From positions 7,586,071 to 7,650,070 of the forward strand of contig NC_080731.1 of assembly GCF_019097595.1 (NCBI RefSeq): a stretch of DNA of 64,000 bases, read 5' to 3'. Of the stretch, positions 38,851 through 51,425 are shown piece after piece. The notes beneath the pieces are model-generated. The model did not search any database and was not told where the DNA came from. It saw only the letters and a program-made list of their open reading frames with translations. The stretch is from Hemibagrus wyckioides (Eukaryota; Chordata; Actinopteri; Siluriformes; Bagridae). The position numbers were made by a program, and so were the translations under genes. Each line of letters begins with the position of its first letter. Position 1 is the stretch's first letter.

Positions 38851-40030
38851 AGAGAGTCAGGTCTTCATGATAACAGTACTGGCTTTCAGAACCCTCTAGA
38901 ATTATTGGTGCTTTCAGAAACACACCCTGAGGTAAATAAAAGATGAACAACAGCATGCTCTAGATGGGGTAGCAGACGGCATAATGCAGTCTGTGAAATA
39001 TTTATAGGTTTGATTACTTCCTGCCGATATGACACTAGCTTTTGTGTAATATTTCACGCGCTTTGACGGATGACGCCAAATTTTGTCATATTAGCACTCG
39101 CATGGATATAAACATGGACGTAAATCTCTATTTTATACATGTGCTATAGTGAAAGATTATTTCTAACATGCAATAGGGCTTCTGCTTTATTTTAGAAACC
39201 GTATCTGAGGCATGTGGCTTTTGTCATGGCTTTTTCCAGCTGTGGATGGTGTACTGCGGTCTGCTTCAAGATGGACTGCTGATAAGCCTGGATTCAATTT
39301 GGACACAGATTTCTGTCAATTTCTGTCAAGTTAAAGGAGCTGCACAGGAAGTCCAAAGAAAGCCCATAGCACAGATATCATCCGATAACATGAAATGTGG
39401 CCCCCAAAACACAAAATAATCCTTCCATTAAATTTGCTTAAGATGTAGTCTAATAATAAACACAGCCTGCTGTAATTTTTACGAGGAAAAAAAAAAAATT
39501 AAAGAACTAAAATAGACCCAACACACAAAGCCTTGGAATGAAAGCAAACAGAAACAGACCATGTAAGCACTCTTTTAAAGATTTATGGATAAAGAACACT
39601 TGAGTACAATTGATGTTACAACAACCACTAATCAGTCTGGGTCTCTAAATACCACCATGAGGAGTGTATGGCTAAGTTTCTCTATTCCCCTGAGTATAAA
39701 TGCTGGCTATGTTGCCACTTCTCTCTCCTCCCAGGGCATGCAGATGCCGAAAGCAATGAATAGACCCACACAATGACAAACAAGCAGACAGACAAAAGAG
39801 GCAGTGAATTATCGCCGTGTGCCGCCCTGCTAATTAAAATTTTTCCTTGTAACTTATGTCAGCTTTGTAAGAGCCCGTTGATCACCCCCACCCACACCCC
39901 CACACCCAGCACGCTCACACACAGACACACACACACACCCCTAGCTTTTCATTTCAGACGCGTGTGCATGGCGGGCAAATTGCAGGGACGGACCAAGGGG
40001 GCAGCGCTTACGAGGCCAAATTGAATAGTA
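38848..40030. other. Gene-free stretch
   Basis: Unique sequence. 39800-39880 ('ctgctaattaaaatttttcc') looks like a small regulatory block. CA-rich patch at 39885-39940. Confidence 0.4.
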
Positions 40031-40031
40031 C

Positions 40032-40062
40032 GTACACACACACACACACACACACACACGCA
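40032..40062 (+). repeat. (AC)n microsatellite
   Basis: An AC run ending in CGCACGCAC. Confidence 0.9.
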
Positions 40063-40394
40063 CGCACAATAATGCTCACCAACCTGACAGATACACATAC
40101 AAATGCATAAACACCCTGCTTTGCTATAGCTCCCCTCATATATCGGTTTCGTTCCACTCCCCATTGAGGAGTTCTGATTGATCAAATACAGCACAACCTG
40201 AACGCAGCAGGACGTCAATATGTTCCATTTATTCATCCACTAAGGCAGCTTAGCAGCTAAGAAAAGGACGCTGCGCTAGTAAGTACTTGCTGGGAATGAG
40301 TTTGCCACTCTCAATTTCAAATGCTTAAAGGCTCAGAAGCACATCTAGTAAACAGACATTATTATTATTATTATAATATTTAAAATAAACAGAC

Positions 40395-40458
40395 AATATA
40401 ACACCAAACTCTGGTGATTGTCCAATTCTGATTGGTCAGAAAGTGCTGATAACAAGTC

Positions 40459-40489
<31 letters not shown>

Positions 40490-40600
40490 CACCTACAAAG
40501 TATATAATGATGGATTTGTTTGAATATGTGATCGTTTCTATAGTAACAGCTTACATAGATACCCTTATATGGCCGATTCTCCATATGAACAGACTAAAAT
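40395..40600 (-). mobile_element. MITE-like element, reverse orientation, split by (CT)n
   Basis: The left edge 'ccaattctgattggtcagaa' is the complement of the right edge of the element at 47395-47830 ('ctgaccaatcagaagcaaga'). Inside is 'cgtttctatagtaacagctt', matching 'gctactatagaaacaataat' there. A CT run at 40459-40489 interrupts it. Confidence 0.55.
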
Positions 40601-41370
40601 TGTTTTTCTAAGTTTCAGCATTCAGCATTCTTGGAAAGAGTCTCCAGTGTTAAGGTTATGATTTTGGGTAACATGACAAGCTGTGTTGTTTTTCATCAAC
40701 AGAAAGAAAAAAGAGGAAACAAGCGTTTATAGCTGCTGTAATGCAAGTGATAAAAGGAAGTAACCTGTTTCACAGATGTTCCACGACATGACGCCTTTTC
40801 ATATGTAACATTTATTACAACGACAGGAATGGTATTTTTGTATCATCACAACCAAACCATTTTTGAAACTATCTGAAACATGCTGAAAGAAATTCTGATA
40901 TCTTTCTGTTAGCTCGGTAGCTAATTTTAGTTAATTTAATGGAATTAGTTTTAATCTCAACTTTTTTGAGATGATCAAATAATTTTCTGAACTTTCTGAA
41001 CAATTTCAAAATTAAAGCCTGATTTAATGTTTTTTTTTTTTATTGATTTATTTATTAAAATGGCATTTAAGCTTTCTCTAACGAAGAACCTAGTCTGACA
41101 AATTCTTGACAAAAAAAAAAAAGACATAATATTTTCAGAGTGTTGCAGGAAAATTATTTTTGTAGGATTATTTGTTTAACGTGTCTAATCCAGGACTGAA
41201 TATTCTGGATATGTCGATAATTTTCTCTGTTGGTTGGATGTTAGTTAGCGATTAAATAGCAAGTAGCACAGTCTCTTTATTAAAATAAGCTTCTTTTCTA
41301 AATAAGGATCATTCTTAGCAAAGATCTCTATATTTAAACACTTTAAAAACCCAGGGTGTTGTGCTGTTGA
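40601..41370. other. Gene-free AT-rich stretch
   Basis: Nothing recognised apart from short T and A runs. Confidence 0.45.
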
Positions 41371-41373
41371 GTA

Positions 41374-41376
<3 letters not shown>

Positions 41377-41408
<32 letters not shown>

Positions 41409-41460
41409 AGACAGAGATAGAGAGAAAGAGAGACAGACAGAGACAGAGGGAGGGAGGAGA
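41377..41460 (+). repeat. (GA)n/(GACA)n purine tract
   Basis: A GA run degenerating into GACAGA units. Confidence 0.9.
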
Positions 41461-41797
41461 AGCACAGACTGACCTCTGCTCCAGAGGCTGAATCAGCAGG
41501 CTCAGCTGGGGAAGCTTTTAGCCACTTACTGGACAGATGCACTGCCCTGAGCCATAATCTGTATCTCACTTCAAATGACAAATTGCAGGCAGCAGTGCGG
41601 GTATATTGCATTATATATTAAGTCCCGCCCAGTCAGTAAGTTATACTCTGCACCCTTGCTATACACCCCTCTCCAAAAGGCCGTCGGCTGCCTCCTATAA
41701 TCTGAGGATCTGCCGGGCCAGGATTTGTTTTACAGCATTCAATTAGAAAAAGGGCACAACCTGTGACTAAATTTAAGACACTTAGATGCACTGTGAC

Positions 41798-41835
<38 letters not shown>

Positions 41836-42018
41836 CCTCCCTCTCTGTCTCTGTATTCCTACTGTATTTTATGGCATGGATTTGGCTTTAGCAGTTAAAT
41901 ATGGCATCAACCACAATAACAAGTATTGAACGAGTGAGTGTGAATATAGCTACTTCAAAAAGACAGTCTGAAAAATGACCAGATTTGAATGCAATTTGAC
42001 CTGGTTTTCTCTGCCTGC

Positions 42019-42055
<37 letters not shown>

Positions 42056-42770
42056 CACCAGCAGTCTAATGGCAGTAAATAAGAAGGATCATCCAACGCC
42101 TGCAGTCATCTGCTTAGAGCCGGCTGGACGGGGAGGGATGGAAGGATGAGGGTTAGGGAGGGTAAAACACTGAAAACTAGGGCTGTCTCTCCAGCTGGGA
42201 AGAGGAGAAGAGACCGAGGGGAGGGGAGAGAAACCCTCCACCATGAATTCTTTTGACAACCAGCCATATGGGCAAATGCAGGAGGAACAAGAGGCTATTC
42301 TGATCAGACATGATTTCAACTGACAGAGGATTCACTGATCACATCTAAATGATTTCTACATATAGAAGAAATCACAGAATATAGATGAGTACAGAATAAG
42401 GTGGACGTTTCACTTCCTGTTTTCACGTTCAGCACAATTTCAACGAATTCACTACAGGATAATTTGACTCTTTCAAAGCCCATATAAATTTATTATTATT
42501 TTTTATAGGTAACATCTTACTATTAGCTATAGCTTTTAATGTAGATTTACAACTGACTACCAAAGAAAAATGTTGTTTTGATGTTTTTTAACTTTGTGTT
42601 TTCAACCTAGTGTGTACAAATCTGAATTAGCAATATGTTTAGGTCAGCTAGCATTTTTACCTCAGATTCAGAACATAAAGTGATTTCTTGCTCACTGTGG
42701 CTCCTTTCCACGACTGCAAGTGAGTGAAACTGCATCTCTACAACATTTAAGTCATTTTAAAACACCATGT
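41461..42770. other. Gene-free stretch with CT and CA runs
   Basis: (CT)n at 41802-41845 and (CA)n at 42023-42052. 42060-42330 is GC-richer unique sequence. No gene. Confidence 0.45.
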
Positions 42771-42773
42771 TGG

Positions 42774-42849
42774 TATATATATATATATATAACATATATA
42801 TAACATATATACCATACACATATATATATATATGTGTGTGTGTGTGTGG
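42774..42849. repeat. (AT)n with 'aacatatata' units, then (GT)n
   Basis: An interrupted AT run with two 'taacatatatataacatata' type repeats, followed by GT. Confidence 0.85.
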
Positions 42850-43337
42850 TGAAAAAGAGTTCTACTTTGACACACCATCGAGTCGCTGCCCTACATATCA
42901 GCCCATATCCCCCTTTATACAGTTATGATATGATGCTATGCATACCAATGTAGCTTTCTTAACTAGCAAGAGGTCAGCTAGCTGCCAGCAAATCTCAGTC
43001 TTACTATATAGCATGCCATTTGGAAGAAACATTACAGAATTGCTTCTATTTTAGGCCACTTTTCTAGCACCAGTACAATCAGTGCCGTTTATGTTGCAAC
43101 CACTGTCATTATGTGATCTGGCAAGACCACAGAGTTAGTTAATGCTTATTAATGACAGACTTCTACTAGCACACTTTTTTTCTATAATATAGTAGAAGTC
43201 CCAAGATATTAATTCTGTCAAAATGAGAAATCTATTGCTAGCCTTGAATTTCTTTTTATATTAAAGAAATTTTATTGTTTTAGTTTTTTTAAATATGTAT
43301 TACTGTCAAAATTGTTCAAGATATTTATCAAAATTAT

Positions 43338-43393
<56 letters not shown>

Positions 43394-43398
43394 TCCTT
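43338..43398 (+). repeat. (TTTC)n microsatellite
   Basis: About 15 TTTC units. Confidence 0.95.
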
Positions 43399-43609
43399 CT
43401 TTTCTGTATTTGTTATCCTTTTAATTTGTACCTTGTCGGGTTTCACATATACCCTAATAATACTTTAATATTTAAAATCAAAATTTTCCTCATACTCTTT
43501 TAGTCTGAGTGATCTGAAATCACCACGTTGTTTTTCCTCATGTAGTATTGTAATACTATTTCCACGACAGTAAAAAACAAACTTCCTACTTATAATCCAT
43601 TGATCCACT

Positions 43610-44000
43610 GTAGACAATATTCCCTTTCAAAACCACAGGAAAATATTTGCCCGCCCTGCGCAAGTGCAATGACTTTAGTTGTGTTACATTCATTTCCCCT
43701 GGGCAGGTTGTTAGCCGAATGCACATAATGCTAATATTTGCTTAGCTTAAAAGGGAATCCCTCGGCCTGAGCACACAGGGCCTCACAGCTTGACAGACGA
43801 ACCTAATGACTGCCATGATTAATTGGAGCCCTAAGGATAGTTTTTTTTTTGTGAGGGGCAGGGGGGGGCTGCTGTAACCTGCTGATTCTCTCGTGTCAGA
43901 GTCTAAGCTGGGAGCTAGTAAGGGCTGGGGGCTGTAATTTTTATTGTAAAGACCAGGCTTGTGTCTGAAATAATTAGATCTGCTCATGCCAATTGAATCC
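43610..44000. promoter_or_regulatory. Candidate conserved non-coding element
   Basis: Repeat-free complex block: 'ccctgcgcaagtgcaatgac', 'cataatgctaatatttgctt', 'tgacagacgaacctaatgac' and 'catgattaattggagcccta' (ATTAATTG-type homeodomain core). A T/G low-complexity patch lies at 43839-43868. By appearance and position. Confidence 0.35.
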
Positions 44001-44629
44001 TGCAGTAATTCCTATGAGGTCGTCTGTATATGTGATGTAATAAAAAAACAGCAAATTAAAGAAGCATAGAAAATCGAAACCAACAAAAATGTGCATAAAA
44101 TACAAATACAGGTTTACTATCGCTATACAAACAAGTGCCAAATAGGCAAAAATGAAAAATATAGCATTGTTTTCTTCATGTGACTAGCAGAGCCAGAGAT
44201 CATTTATATTCCCTCAGACAGTTTAAAAACCAGCACGTAACCCAAAAGATAAATGATACCCATCTCCCCAAAATTTCTTTTTATAAACACTGCCGTATAA
44301 ATCAAGCAAAAGACAATGCACCACAAAGTCAAGACATGTTTACATACACGAATCCTTGTAAGTGTAAGCCCTGAAGTCAAATGGACGCTACTTAACTCCC
44401 AGTCTGCTTTTCCCACTCGGTGTGTTGGAGATATAATTCGCAAGCGGCGCTCTAAAAAGGTTCCCAGAGCAGGCAGCATTTATTCAACCCATCACCTAGT
44501 TCCAGAGATTACCGAAATGTTTATATGTTCATTAATCCTGAGTTTCCGCTAATGTATCACTGACAGTGAAGTAACAGCTACACATCAGTGCTGTGAAAAT
44601 TTCTGTGCCAGAGGGAACACGTGCAGTTT

Positions 44630-44630
<1 letters not shown>
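44001..44630. other. Gene-free stretch
   Basis: Nothing recognised. Short ORFs on both strands lack family features. Confidence 0.45.
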
Positions 44631-44663
<33 letters not shown>

Positions 44664-44672
44664 ATATATATA

Positions 44673-44740
<68 letters not shown>
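44631..44740. repeat. (AT)n(GA)n microsatellite
   Basis: An interrupted AT run (44633-44707) passing into GA (44710-44740). Confidence 0.95.
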
Positions 44741-44746
<6 letters not shown>

Positions 44747-44820
44747 TGCATGGAACAGATTATTAATCTAACAATTTCATGACTTCAATATGCATGTACT
44801 AAATGAAAAGAAAGAAAGCA

Positions 44821-44824
<4 letters not shown>

Positions 44825-44862
<38 letters not shown>
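44825..44862 (+). repeat. (GA)n microsatellite
   Basis: A GA run. Confidence 0.95.
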
Positions 44863-44865
<3 letters not shown>

Positions 44866-45384
44866 AAGAAATGCGTAGGTGGTTGGCCACTGATAAATGG
44901 AGACCATCTGATGCTTGAGAGAAATAAAAGAACCCGGTGAAGTACCCGCACCTGTCAAGCCTTATTGAGTGAGTGTAATTTAGTGCAAAGCTACATTGTG
45001 GGATGACTTTATATATGACTGAGAGGCAGCGATTGGAATCATTCATCAGCCCCATGTTACAGTAGGTATAGACAAAAGGCTCTGACTCTCCACAAGATGC
45101 ATGATGCTCTCTGATGCCCTTGCTGGCTGGCAGAGATGGCCAAATTCAAGACAGATGTCTGCGTTTCAGATGCCTAAGTGCTCGCAAAGAGAAAAGAAAA
45201 TAGAGTCCAACTGTTTGGTTGGGGAAAACAGAATCTTATCTTCAGAAATTAAATCAAATTGGGCCACTTGAGGGCAGGTATGGTAATGAGAAGAATTTTT
45301 GGAAGGTTATCTTGGAATGACGCCGAAATTGAAGGACTTGCTGCAACACCTTTGACACCCTCCCCTTCAACCCTCCTTTTTTTT
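44863..45384. other. Gene-free stretch
   Basis: Unique sequence with no gene. Confidence 0.4.
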
Positions 45385-45450
45385 CCCCTTTCTTTCTTTC
45401 TTTCCTTCTTTCTTTCTTTCTTTCTTTTTTTTTTTATTATTATTTTCCCT
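45385..45450 (+). repeat. (CTTT)n pyrimidine tract
   Basis: CTTT units ending in poly(T) and ATT. Confidence 0.9.
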
Positions 45451-45649
45451 AAATCCCACAGCGACCAAAAAAAAAGAAATGTGAACCATACACAAAGAAA
45501 GGTCTGATAAAGAGAACCCAATAAAAACTCTGGCATATAATAGACCACCTGTGTCTAAAACAAATGCAAGGCACTCGGTGCACAATGCCTTATTATGTGC
45601 ATAAAAATGTTCAAACAAATGAGTGCATCGTGTGTTACCATTATTTTCT

Positions 45650-46085
45650 GCACTACCATTAGGCCTGCTGATGCATCCAGAAATACTGTTTGGCCTCTTC
45701 TACTATTACAGATGGAGTACAAACAGAATTCATTTTGCTGTTATTAGCCGGTAGGGTTTTAAGTGTAGTGTGTGCAGCAAAAAGCCAATCTCACAAATCT
45801 GAATCTGCTTGAGAAATGTGGGCCTTTTTTTTTTTTTTTCAAGCTCTGCATCTAGCTAATAGCAGTATTACCTTCTTTCAGAGACGGGGAGAAGTGATAC
45901 AGTGAAAACTGTAATTAAAATGTCTAATTGGCATATTTCATAGAATGAAGTAAATTACTAGAGCCTCACCAAATAATTGAAAAACAAAGCAATTACCTTC
46001 CACGGGCCCTATTCACTATGATAATTGCTGGAGGGGATGATTCTGGCATATGAAAAAATGATCACACTTTCTGCCTCCCTACGGA
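45650..46085. promoter_or_regulatory. Candidate conserved non-coding element
   Basis: Repeat-free apart from a T run (45824-45839). Contains 'tttgctgttattagccggta', 'catctagctaatagcagtat', 'actgtaattaaaatgtctaa' and 'accaaataattgaaaaacaa': four TAAT/ATTA homeodomain cores in about 300 bp. By appearance and position. Confidence 0.35.
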
Positions 46086-46515
46086 GTACTGAGCTTCACC
46101 CATCCACCTCTGGATACATAAGAGCAGTTTCCACTGACTGTTCATCGTCTTTATGATAGTATTTCATAGATTTACATGGGATATACAGCGTGCCTCAATA
46201 CTTACATCGAGGACTGTGTACCTAAGCACCATGCCGGCCTTTGTCTTCGGATTTTAATGGACAGCTACGTCTCAGTTGGTCACTTCCAGTCTTTTAACAT
46301 TTTCCGTTAACGTCTATGGCAACCTTGCATCACCTTCTTTTGTCAGAGGCATTCTTTAAGGCTTTTGGAAAAATTTGGATGACACGTATGAAGACTTTTG
46401 GTTACACTTAACATAACTGTGCCAGAAAATAATTCTGTGATTGCTCAGGAACATGTGATGCATAGGAAAGGTGTTAAGGGGAATCTTAAAATCGCACCAT
46501 TTTGTTAGACACGAA
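46086..46515. other. Gene-free stretch
   Basis: Unique sequence with nothing recognised. Confidence 0.4.
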
Positions 46516-46775
46516 CTGTCCACTTTATTAGGAACACCAGTACACCTGCTGATTTATGACACAATAAATTGATTAGCCAAACATAAAAATTCATAAAAAC
46601 ATGCAGATCCAGTTGACATCATTACAATGGGTGATCTCTGTGAATTGGATCGTGGCATGGATGCTGGTACCAAATGGGTTGGTGACTGTATTTTAGGAGC
46701 CTTTTGGGATTTTTACACACAAAGCAGTCTCTAGAGTTTACATGGAACGGGGCAAAAAACAAAAAAACTCCCAGA
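46516..46775 (+). mobile_element. Tc1-like transposon remnant (third family), 5' part
   Basis: Opens with 'ctgtccactttattaggaac' and 'accagtacacctgctgattt', then 'gatctctgtgaattggatcg' and 'tggcatggatgctggtacca', and ends about 'gcagtctctagagtttacat', 'ggcaaaaaacaaaaaaactc'. This is the terminal repeat and N-terminal transposase zone of a common fish Tc1-like family, heavily mutated, with no 3' end. Confidence 0.65.
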
Positions 46776-47050
46776 CTAAAGATAACTGTGCAGTCTCAGG
46801 AATTTAACAAATAAGAGACAATTACAAGAGATAAGGATATAAATCCAAATCTTATATAACACTGACTGAGTGCATGTGCACAATGTTATGCTGCTTGAAG
46901 ATCGAATGGCAGGAGGTGCATTATAAAAGTTGCGTCTATCAAACTATCAAGCATCAATCTTTTGGAGGCCTCAGTAATGATTTATTCATTTTGATCATGA
47001 CAAGAGTGCTACTGAATTTCGTGTATATTTATTAGTAGTAGAGATGTCTG
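46776..47050. other. Unique spacer
   Basis: Nothing recognised. Confidence 0.4.
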
Positions 47051-47054
47051 AGGG

Positions 47055-47345
47055 AGGGAAGCACGGTGGTTTAGTGGTTAGCACTGTTTCCTCACAGCAA
47101 GAAGGTCCTGGGTTCGAACAGGCAGGGGCCTTTCTGTGTGGAGTTTGCATGTTCTCCACTTGTCTGCGTGGGTTTATGTCGGTTTCCTCCCACAATCCAA
47201 AAACATGTACATTATTGATTGGTAATTCTAAAATTGCCCGTGTGTGTGTGTGGTTGTCTGTCTATATGTGGCCCTGTGATGAACTGGCGACCTGTCCAGG
47301 GTGTACCCCTGCCTTTCACCCAGTGTGTGCTGGGAGATTTTATTT
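47055..47345 (+). repeat. tRNA-headed SINE, best-preserved copy
   Basis: The head has an A-box-like 'tggtttagtggttagcactg' and a B-box 'gggttcgaacaggc', typical of a tRNA-derived Pol III promoter. The body is 'ttctgtgtggagtttgcatg' and 'cggtttcctcccacaatcca'. The tail 'tggcgacctgtccagggtgt' ends at 'gtgtgctgggag'. The copies at 70-372 and 60041-60172 are of the same family in reverse. Confidence 0.75.
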
Positions 47346-47394
47346 AATTAAAGAATGACTTGTAATCCATTTATGTTCTATTTAATGATGAATG

Positions 47395-47830
47395 TGCATC
47401 AGACAAGTGCTAACACTTACATTACAGCAGCTATACACAGTCCTTTGCTTCTCCAATCTCTGTTCTTTCTCTTGATGTTAAAAAAATCCAATAACACAAC
47501 TCATCGTGTTACAGAGAAAGCAGAAATCTCTCTGTCTTAAAGGTTTTCTGTGTCAGGAAATAATACAGTGTTTAATGCTATTGTTAAAAAGTGCTGACAC
47601 TGGAGACTCCTACCAAAAAATGTTAAATAAACATCACATACAGAAAACCTCACTCAGCATCTCAGCGATTATATACTTAAATAAAATGTGTTTAACTGGA
47701 GGATCCTCCATTCAGGTCTCTGTAGGTTGCTACTATAGAAACAATAATGTATTGAAATCTGTGCAGTCAGAACTATTGTCAGAGCTGCTGCTATAAACAA
47801 TGCATCTGACCAATCAGAAGCAAGAAATCA
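47395..47830 (+). mobile_element. MITE-like non-autonomous DNA element, fullest copy
   Basis: Segment order: 'taacacttacattacagcag', 'tcgtgttacagagaaagcag', 'acactggagactcctaccaa', 'cagaaaacctcactcagcat', 'gctactatagaaacaataat', 'cagaactattgtcagagctg', and right edge 'ctgaccaatcagaagcaaga'. Parts recur in this order at 5690, 20565 and (inverted) 40395. No ORF with transposase features. Confidence 0.55.
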
Positions 47831-49600
47831 ATAGCGCTGTATTATGAAACCATGAATAACCTTTATGGTTCATTTTTTTGTCAGGCATCACCTGTTCATA
47901 AAAGTAAACCATTTTGCAACAATAGGGCTCTTGTTTTTCATCACCTCATTGGTCAGGATCTTATTTAAAACATCAGCTAACACCGTGATGGAGTTTATGG
48001 CAATAGGATCATGGAAACTTGAAGAAAATGGGGGTAATTGGGCATTGCAAGGCTGACTTCACCCATAACCTGTCTGTCATGGAGGTCACTCTCATTGCTT
48101 ATGAGCAAATGTTGTGCTACTCTTGTCTCCAACCCATTTAGTAAGTGTAAAGACAAGGATGGAATGCCAGTTATGTCTTTTCTGTAGCAGGCTGCGGGCT
48201 CGCTGACGCCAACGAGAGAGCCCAAATGTGGCTATTAGGTTACAGAGTTGTTCCATGTGTATTTAGTGTGAAACATGAGAATAGGTCTTTAGCTGGGGAA
48301 CTAAATGTCATTGTGATGGTTAAAACAGGTACAATGTAAAAATGCATTTTTGAACATTCACCATAACCTTGGTTACTTAAGTCAAGAAATTGATATAAGT
48401 AATACTGTGAAAGATTTTTTAGCTAGCTTTATCGAGACATGAAGAAAAACACAAAGCCGTCACGCACACAGTTAAGCAACAGTGATTGAACCAGAATATT
48501 GGAAAATCCTTTCTAAAACTAATCCTTCTGGACTAAACAGGCCACTTCCTGTTTGGCCCTATGAAATAATACAGAAGACAAGATAGGCGCTCCCCAAAGG
48601 CAGGCTGTTGACTACAACTGAAAAAGGTGTCAGTTTCCCAAGAGTTACATGAAGCATGAAAGCAGCTTGTTGTTCACTGCAAGGGAAAGCTGGGGGGGAT
48701 TTGCCCTTTAACCATCTTCTCACTCTTTTACTCCCCTCTGTAGAAGACCTGGATTTGTGAGTGGCTTTCCTGTGACACTTGACATGAGATGACTTGTCGT
48801 GTCAGCGTACCGCTCCGGGCTGTCACAAAGCTAAATCCCTGTATTTCTCAACCTGACTACTGTTCTACCCTTTTCCTTGCTCCTTCAGTTCACCTGCAGC
48901 TACAGCCTCTGTGGTAGGTAAGGGAATGAATGCAAAAAATGGCACTCCAAAAATCTGTCTAATTCACTGCCATTTCTCCAAGAGCCTCTCAATAGTGGCA
49001 TTCAAATTTTTTGGAGGAAAAAACTAACCTTTAGTACAATGGGAAATTGCAGAGTATTCTCTCTGTCTGTGAACGATCATGTTGAAGTGGTGGCGTGAAA
49101 TGTTTTGCCCATTTGTTCAGATCATAGCAAAGATTGAGATTTTCCTAACAACTTGGAGAACAGCTGCATTCTAGCTGTCTCTCGTCTCGCTTGTGTATTA
49201 TGTAAATCGGATTACGTTATCTCTGAGCCAGCAAAGGATTGCTTACAGAACTCAGAAGGGTTTTATTTTTTCGGTGCAGGCATTCAAACACGGAAGATAT
49301 TTATTGCATCTTTAATTTTTTTTCATTTTCAGCTTTTTGCTGACTAATAGTACCAATAGTCTTAATTACTATCAAAATTCAATAGTCATTGTAGGGTTTG
49401 GGGAAGCTGTTATGTTAAAATAAGGTAGCTGCTGATATTAATCCTTCCACACATCAATTATTATAAAACACATCCAGAGTTTAGAGGGTTTCACTAATCC
49501 AAGGTAATGTGAGGTAAAAACAATATTTCAGATGAAAAATATGTTACTTAATACAAACGTGTGTAAAGTTATTCACTGACATTTTTGATTACTGTCATTT
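47831..49600. other. Gene-free stretch
   Basis: Unique sequence. 48640-49060 is complex enough to be regulatory but shows no clear motif cluster. No gene. Confidence 0.4.
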
Positions 49601-49629
49601 TTTTTTTGCTGCTATCCGACGTTCAGAAA

Positions 49630-49855
<226 letters not shown>

Positions 49856-49914
49856 AATATTTAGATAAGAATACAGATACAAGTAGAAAGTGCTTATTTT
49901 TCTTCTTCTTCTAT

Positions 49915-49918
49915 TTTA

Positions 49919-49989
<71 letters not shown>

Positions 49990-49991
49990 AT
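49915..49991 (+). repeat. (AAAT)n microsatellite
   Basis: About 19 uninterrupted AAAT units. Confidence 0.95.
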
Positions 49992-50059
49992 AGAAAATCT
50001 TACAAGAAACAACCACAAAAAAGTGTTCTGTATCTTATCTTCTTGTGTTTGAAAGGCAT

Positions 50060-50310
50060 GAGTCATCTTCTTTTCTTAGTCTTGCATTGGAAACACAATT
50101 TCCAGGGCTTTGCATGTATTTCTGATTGATTAATGGAGCTGCACGTATGTACTTTGCACATTTTTCATGAAACTCTCTGGAAAATCATACAGGAATTATA
50201 ATGATAGCTTAATGGGTGCCATTTTGACGAGCAGCAGCACTTTGTCCCAGTTTCTAATAGCATGTTCAGCAAGCTTTTCATTAGCCGTATGACGTGTTAT
50301 TTAAAATGTT
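50060..50310. promoter_or_regulatory. Candidate conserved non-coding element
   Basis: Repeat-free: 'tctgattgattaatggagct', 'aattataatgatagcttaat', 'gccattttgacgagcagcag' and 'agcttttcattagccgtatg'. Several TAAT/GATTA cores. By appearance and position. Confidence 0.35.
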
Positions 50311-50723
50311 TGTTACAGTCTAATATACTTAACTAGAAAGTTTAGACAGCCCGTGAGTAATGATCTATGAGCGTAGACACCGTCCTGGAAACTGTTAGTA
50401 TTTGTTTACATTGCCACAGAATCTTATAGTTCCTGGTGTTTAAATGTGTAAGGAACTATGAAATGATATTATCTATAATATCACAGATAAAGACATATGA
50501 CATATCCTTTAGATATTCCCATGTAGATTCCTATGTCATGCATATATTCCTAACCCTATGTATGAAAAAATGAATTTATTATTCAGTGTCAGATATTCCA
50601 TGAATAATGAAGTCTGATCAAATTCCTGGTCAGAAAGCTTCCTTTACTGTCCTACAGATAAGACAGAGTGATCACCTTGCTGGAGGAATTAGCACAACTA
50701 ACCCTATGCAACCCCCTCTCCCT

Positions 50724-50725
<2 letters not shown>
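50311..50725. other. Gene-free stretch
   Basis: AT-rich unique sequence with nothing recognised. Confidence 0.4.
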
Positions 50726-50758
<33 letters not shown>

Positions 50759-50760
50759 GC
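50726..50760 (+). repeat. (CT)n(T)n microsatellite
   Basis: A CT run ending in T. Confidence 0.9.
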
Positions 50761-50779
50761 CTAGACAGACATTCAAACC

Positions 50780-51260
50780 CAGAAAGCCCTTGGCGCCAGA
50801 AGACAAACATAGCAGTCCCTCAGCTTGATACATCAGCCGGCTGAGCTTTCACCGCTTCTCCCTGTCTGTCAGGGGACAGCAAACCCCACATTTACTGTCC
50901 CTGCAAATCCCTGCTAATCTGATGAAGAACGCAGATTTACTTTCCATTTGATGCGGCATATCGGTTTGATCCGCCATCGCGTACATAATTTCCAACAGCT
51001 CCGAAAGATAAAAAAGAAAAACACAGTACAAATGCTGAGTGTCATATTTATTTAAATGGGAACGTGAATAACAAATGCTGATCGACAAGCCAATGGTTAG
51101 GATGATTGCTGAATATTCTGAGGTGATTAAACAACAGCATGCATATGAATTGCACATGATTTGGAGTCCTATTAGAATATTTGCCCAGGCTTTGGTTGGA
51201 TTTTATATTTGCTTTCATCCATTATTATTTAATGAGTTACCAGTTATCTACATTATTTTT
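50780..51260. promoter_or_regulatory. Candidate conserved non-coding element
   Basis: GC-balanced, repeat-free block: 'gatacatcagccggctgagc' (palindromic around GCCGGC), 'cctgctaatctgatgaagaa' and 'tttgatccgccatcgcgtac'. By appearance only. Confidence 0.3.
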
Positions 51261-51371
51261 TCTTGTTAACATTACAATGTTTATTTGTTTGCGATGTGGG
51301 ATATAAGACTGCTCGACAATGAAGCCGTCATAGTTTGCAATGCATTATATCCTCAGTGGAATAATAAATAT

Positions 51372-51386
51372 GAACACACACACAAG

Positions 51387-51423
<37 letters not shown>
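51372..51423 (+). repeat. (CA)n microsatellite
   Basis: A CA run with two interruptions at the left. Confidence 0.95.

Positions 51424-51425
<2 letters not shown>

Noticed and set aside
47055..47130. tRNA-like A and B boxes
   Set aside because: The head has promoter boxes but no closing cloverleaf; it is the tRNA-derived head of a SINE, not a tRNA gene.
47044..47358. 104-codon ORF, also a similar one at 209-400 (minus)
   Set aside because: Both are readings of the same SINE family; the shared peptide (QAGA-LCG-CMFS) is repeat-derived, not a protein family.
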